Below are positions 62,427 through 64,000 of a DNA stretch of 64,000 bases, piece by piece. How positions within the stretch are numbered: the first letter of the stretch is position 1; each line of letters begins with the position of its first letter. Position numbers and translations under genes: made by a program. The notes beneath the pieces are model-generated. The model had not been told where the DNA came from, did not search any database, and saw nothing but the letters and a program-made list of their open reading frames with translations. This DNA comes from Paraburkholderia caledonica NBRC 102488 (lineage in GTDB: Bacteria; Pseudomonadota; Gammaproteobacteria; Burkholderiales; Burkholderiaceae), in NCBI RefSeq assembly GCF_000685095.1, contig NZ_BAYE01000006.1, positions 1 through 64,000 of the forward strand. Reading direction: 5' to 3'.

Positions 62427-63424
62427 GCGACACCTCCTGCGCGGCCGGCGGCCTGATTCACTGCACGCACGATCGCGCGTTGCGCGAGCTGCACCTTGAA
62501 GCGGTTGTCGGCGAGCGGCCGGGCATCGCGCAACGCGGCGGCAGCGGCGTTGGTGAGCGCGGCTTGTGTCAGCGGCTGTCCGTTCAGCATCTGTTCCGCT
62601 GCGCTCGCGCGCCACGGTTTGTGCGCGACGCCGCCCAATGCAATGCGCGCGGTCTGCACGCGCTCGCCGTCCATCTGCAAGGCGGCGGCCACCGAGACCA
62701 GGGCGAATGCGTAACTGGCGCGGTCACGCACTTTCAGGTAATGCGAATGCGCGCTGAAAAGCGGTGGCGGCAGATCCACCGCGGTAATCAACTCGCCGGG
62801 ACGCAACGTGGTGTCGACATCGGGTCTGTCGCCCGGAAGCCGATGGAATTCGGCGAACGGAATGCTTCGCTCCCCGGCCGGGCCACTCACGCGAACCACC
62901 GCATCGAGCGCGGCCAGCGCCACGCTCATGTCCGACGGGTTGACCGCGACGCACTGCGGGCTCGCGCCGAGAATCGCGTGCATGCGGTTGTGCCCTTCGA
63001 GCGCCGCGCAGCCGCTGCCCAATACGCGCTTGTTGCACTGGGAAAAAGCGGTGTCGTAGAAGTATGCGCAGCGGGTACGTTGCAGCAGATTCCCGCCGAC
63101 CGTCGCCATATTGCGCAATTGCGACGACGCGCCCGACAAGAATGCTTGCGATAACAACGGATACTGTTCGCGCACCAACGCATGGTTCGCGGCGTCGCTA
63201 TTGCGCACGAGTGCGCCGATGCGAATGCCGCCGTCGGGCAGCGTCGTCACGCCGTCGAGTCCGCCGATATGCGTGATGTCGATAAGCCGCACCGGCCGCT
63301 CGACACCTCCCTTCATCAGATCGAGCAGATTCGTGCCGCCGCCGATGAACACCGCGCCCGGTTGCTGCACGGCGCGCACTGCGCCGGCGACATCGGCGGC
63401 GCGTTCGTAGGTAATCGCATCCAT
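62423..63424 (-). CDS. Xanthine-dehydrogenase-family FAD subunit (PaoB-like)
   Basis: A 333-residue subunit with the FAD-binding motifs VFIGGGTNLLDLMKGG and ATVGGNLLQRTRC. The Cys-rich insert RCAYFYDTAFSQCNKRVLGSGC at ~118-140 is the one that binds an additional [4Fe-4S] cluster in PaoB-like enzymes. Passes electrons from the Fe-S subunit to an acceptor. It overlaps the molybdenum subunit gene by 4 bases and follows the Fe-S subunit by 12. Confidence 0.93.
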   Translation of the reverse strand: MDAITYERAADVAGAVRAVQQPGAVFIGGGTNLLDLMKGGVERPVRLIDITHIGGLDGVTTLPDGGIRIGALVRNSDAANHALVREQYPLLSQAFLSGASSQLRNMATVGGNLLQRTRCAYFYDTAFSQCNKRVLGSGCAALEGHNRMHAILGASPQCVAVNPSDMSVALAALDAVVRVSGPAGERSIPFAEFHRLPGDRPDVDTTLRPGELITAVDLPPPLFSAHSHYLKVRDRASYAFALVSVAAALQMDGERVQTARIALGGVAHKPWRASAAEQMLNGQPLTQAALTNAAAAALRDARPLADNRFKVQLAQRAIVRAVNQAAGRAGGVA

Positions 63425-63436
63425 GCCGTCGCTCCG

Positions 63437-64000
63437 TTACGCGTTGTCGCGGTTATCGTGGTTGTCGCGATGGTCACTATGGTCGGCGCCAGCCGTGCCC
63501 GCATTCTGACCACTGCCTTCATGCGCCGCGCGTATCGCGGCAACGATATTTGCATAGGCGCCGCAGCGACAAATGTTGCCGCTCATGCGTTCGCGAATCT
63601 CGTCGTCGGAAAGTTTGGCGGGACGTTGGCGCACATCGGCGGTCACGACGCTCGCCGTGCCGTTGCGAAACTCCTGGAGCAGGGCGGTCGCCGAGCATAG
63701 CTGCCCCGGCGTGCAGTAGCCGCACTGAAACGCATCGTGCTCGATGAACGCGCGTTGCAGCGGGCTCAATGCACCATTGCTCGCGAGCCCTTCGACCGTG
63801 GTGATGGTCTCGCCTTCATGCATCACGGCGAGCGTCAGGCAAGAATTGATGCGGCGTCCGTTGGCGATCACCGTGCATGCGCCGCATTGTCCGCGGTCAC
63901 AGCCTTTCTTCGTGCCCATCAGGCCTGCGTACTCGCGTAATGCATCGAGCAAGGTCACACGCGGTTCGAGTTGCAACGTATACGCACGGCCGTTGACGTT
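63437..64000 (-). CDS. Xanthine-dehydrogenase-family 2Fe-2S subunit (PaoA-like), partial
   Basis: A [2Fe-2S] subunit whose 5' end lies beyond the window; the frame is open to base 64000. Visible: the ferredoxin-type cluster GCDRGQCGACTV with a distal Cys in INSCLTL, and the second cluster in QCGYCTPGQ and GNICRCGAYANI. The last ~25 residues are an unusual His/Asp/Asn-rich tail (DHSDHRDNHDN). PaoA homologues carry a Tat signal for the periplasm; that region is not visible here. Confidence 0.93.
   Translation of the reverse strand, partial: NVNGRAYTLQLEPRVTLLDALREYAGLMGTKKGCDRGQCGACTVIANGRRINSCLTLAVMHEGETITTVEGLASNGALSPLQRAFIEHDAFQCGYCTPGQLCSATALLQEFRNGTASVVTADVRQRPAKLSDDEIRERMSGNICRCGAYANIVAAIRAAHEGSGQNAGTAGADHSDHRDNHDNRDNA

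Overview
This is a GC-rich chromosomal window whose gene content points to a Paraburkholderia/Burkholderia-type betaproteobacterium. The pointers are the prpC-acnD-prpF order of the 2-methylcitrate cycle, an ESPR-type trimeric autotransporter, oxalate/formate-type (OFA) transporters with a tiny partner protein, and many LysR/AraC/LuxR regulators. The assignment is inferred from gene content only. I saw no rRNA, tRNA, CRISPR array, insertion sequence, integrase or phage gene.

Layout. 1-4.2 kb: end of prpC, then acnD and prpF (propionate catabolism). 4.5-5.7 kb: a small unknown gene and a copper-type pair (metallochaperone plus DUF305) behind a CueR/MerR-style promoter with a 19-bp spacer. 5.9-8.6 kb: a TPR-glycosyltransferase and a fucosyltransferase-like protein. 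8.7-13.1 kb: an MDR oxidoreductase, an orphan degenerate ABC ATPase, a second FtsH-like protease and a Pro-rich small protein. 13.1-17.7 kb: an acyltransferase-3 protein divergent from an OpgC-like protein and a tannase-family esterase that overlap by ATGA. 17.9-23.5 kb: a Gly-rich secreted protein, an ABC-2 exporter, a LuxR solo divergent from an AraC regulator, and a DUF3830 protein. 23.8-26.7 kb: a YadA-like adhesin with a large internal duplication.

26.8-46.8 kb is a carboxylate/CoA catabolic region. It holds an OFA transporter with a 42-residue partner, an MHS transporter, a GntR/FCD regulator, and a four-gene operon: a non-canonical ThDP enzyme, formyl-CoA transferase (Frc), an ADP-forming acyl-CoA synthetase and a FAH-family protein. 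A truncated transhydrogenase-like membrane protein, a LysR regulator, an OxlT homologue, a second LysR, an aldehyde dehydrogenase and a ketopantoate-reductase-like protein follow. Two sets of repeated regulatory DNA link these genes. One is a 15-bp FCD/GntR-like motif before gntR and the ThDP operon. The other is a three-copy promoter architecture with exactly conserved spacing (32 and 28 nt) in front of oxlT, a 101-aa gene and the ketopantoate-reductase-like gene, all near one LysR gene.

46.9-53.8 kb: a lipoprotein, a YigZ protein, two LysE exporters, a 2-hydroxychromene-2-carboxylate isomerase, a second class-B PBP (FtsI-like) and a chemoreceptor. 54.3-58.3 kb: a compact phosphonate operon in which PEP mutase is fused to a nucleotidyltransferase, followed by phosphonopyruvate decarboxylase and 2-aminoethylphosphonate (AEP) transaminase. 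This suggests synthesis and CMP-activation of AEP. 58.4-64 kb: a small Pro/Asp-rich protein, a PIG-L deacetylase, a MocA-type cytidylyltransferase and a PaoABC-type molybdoenzyme that runs off the right edge.
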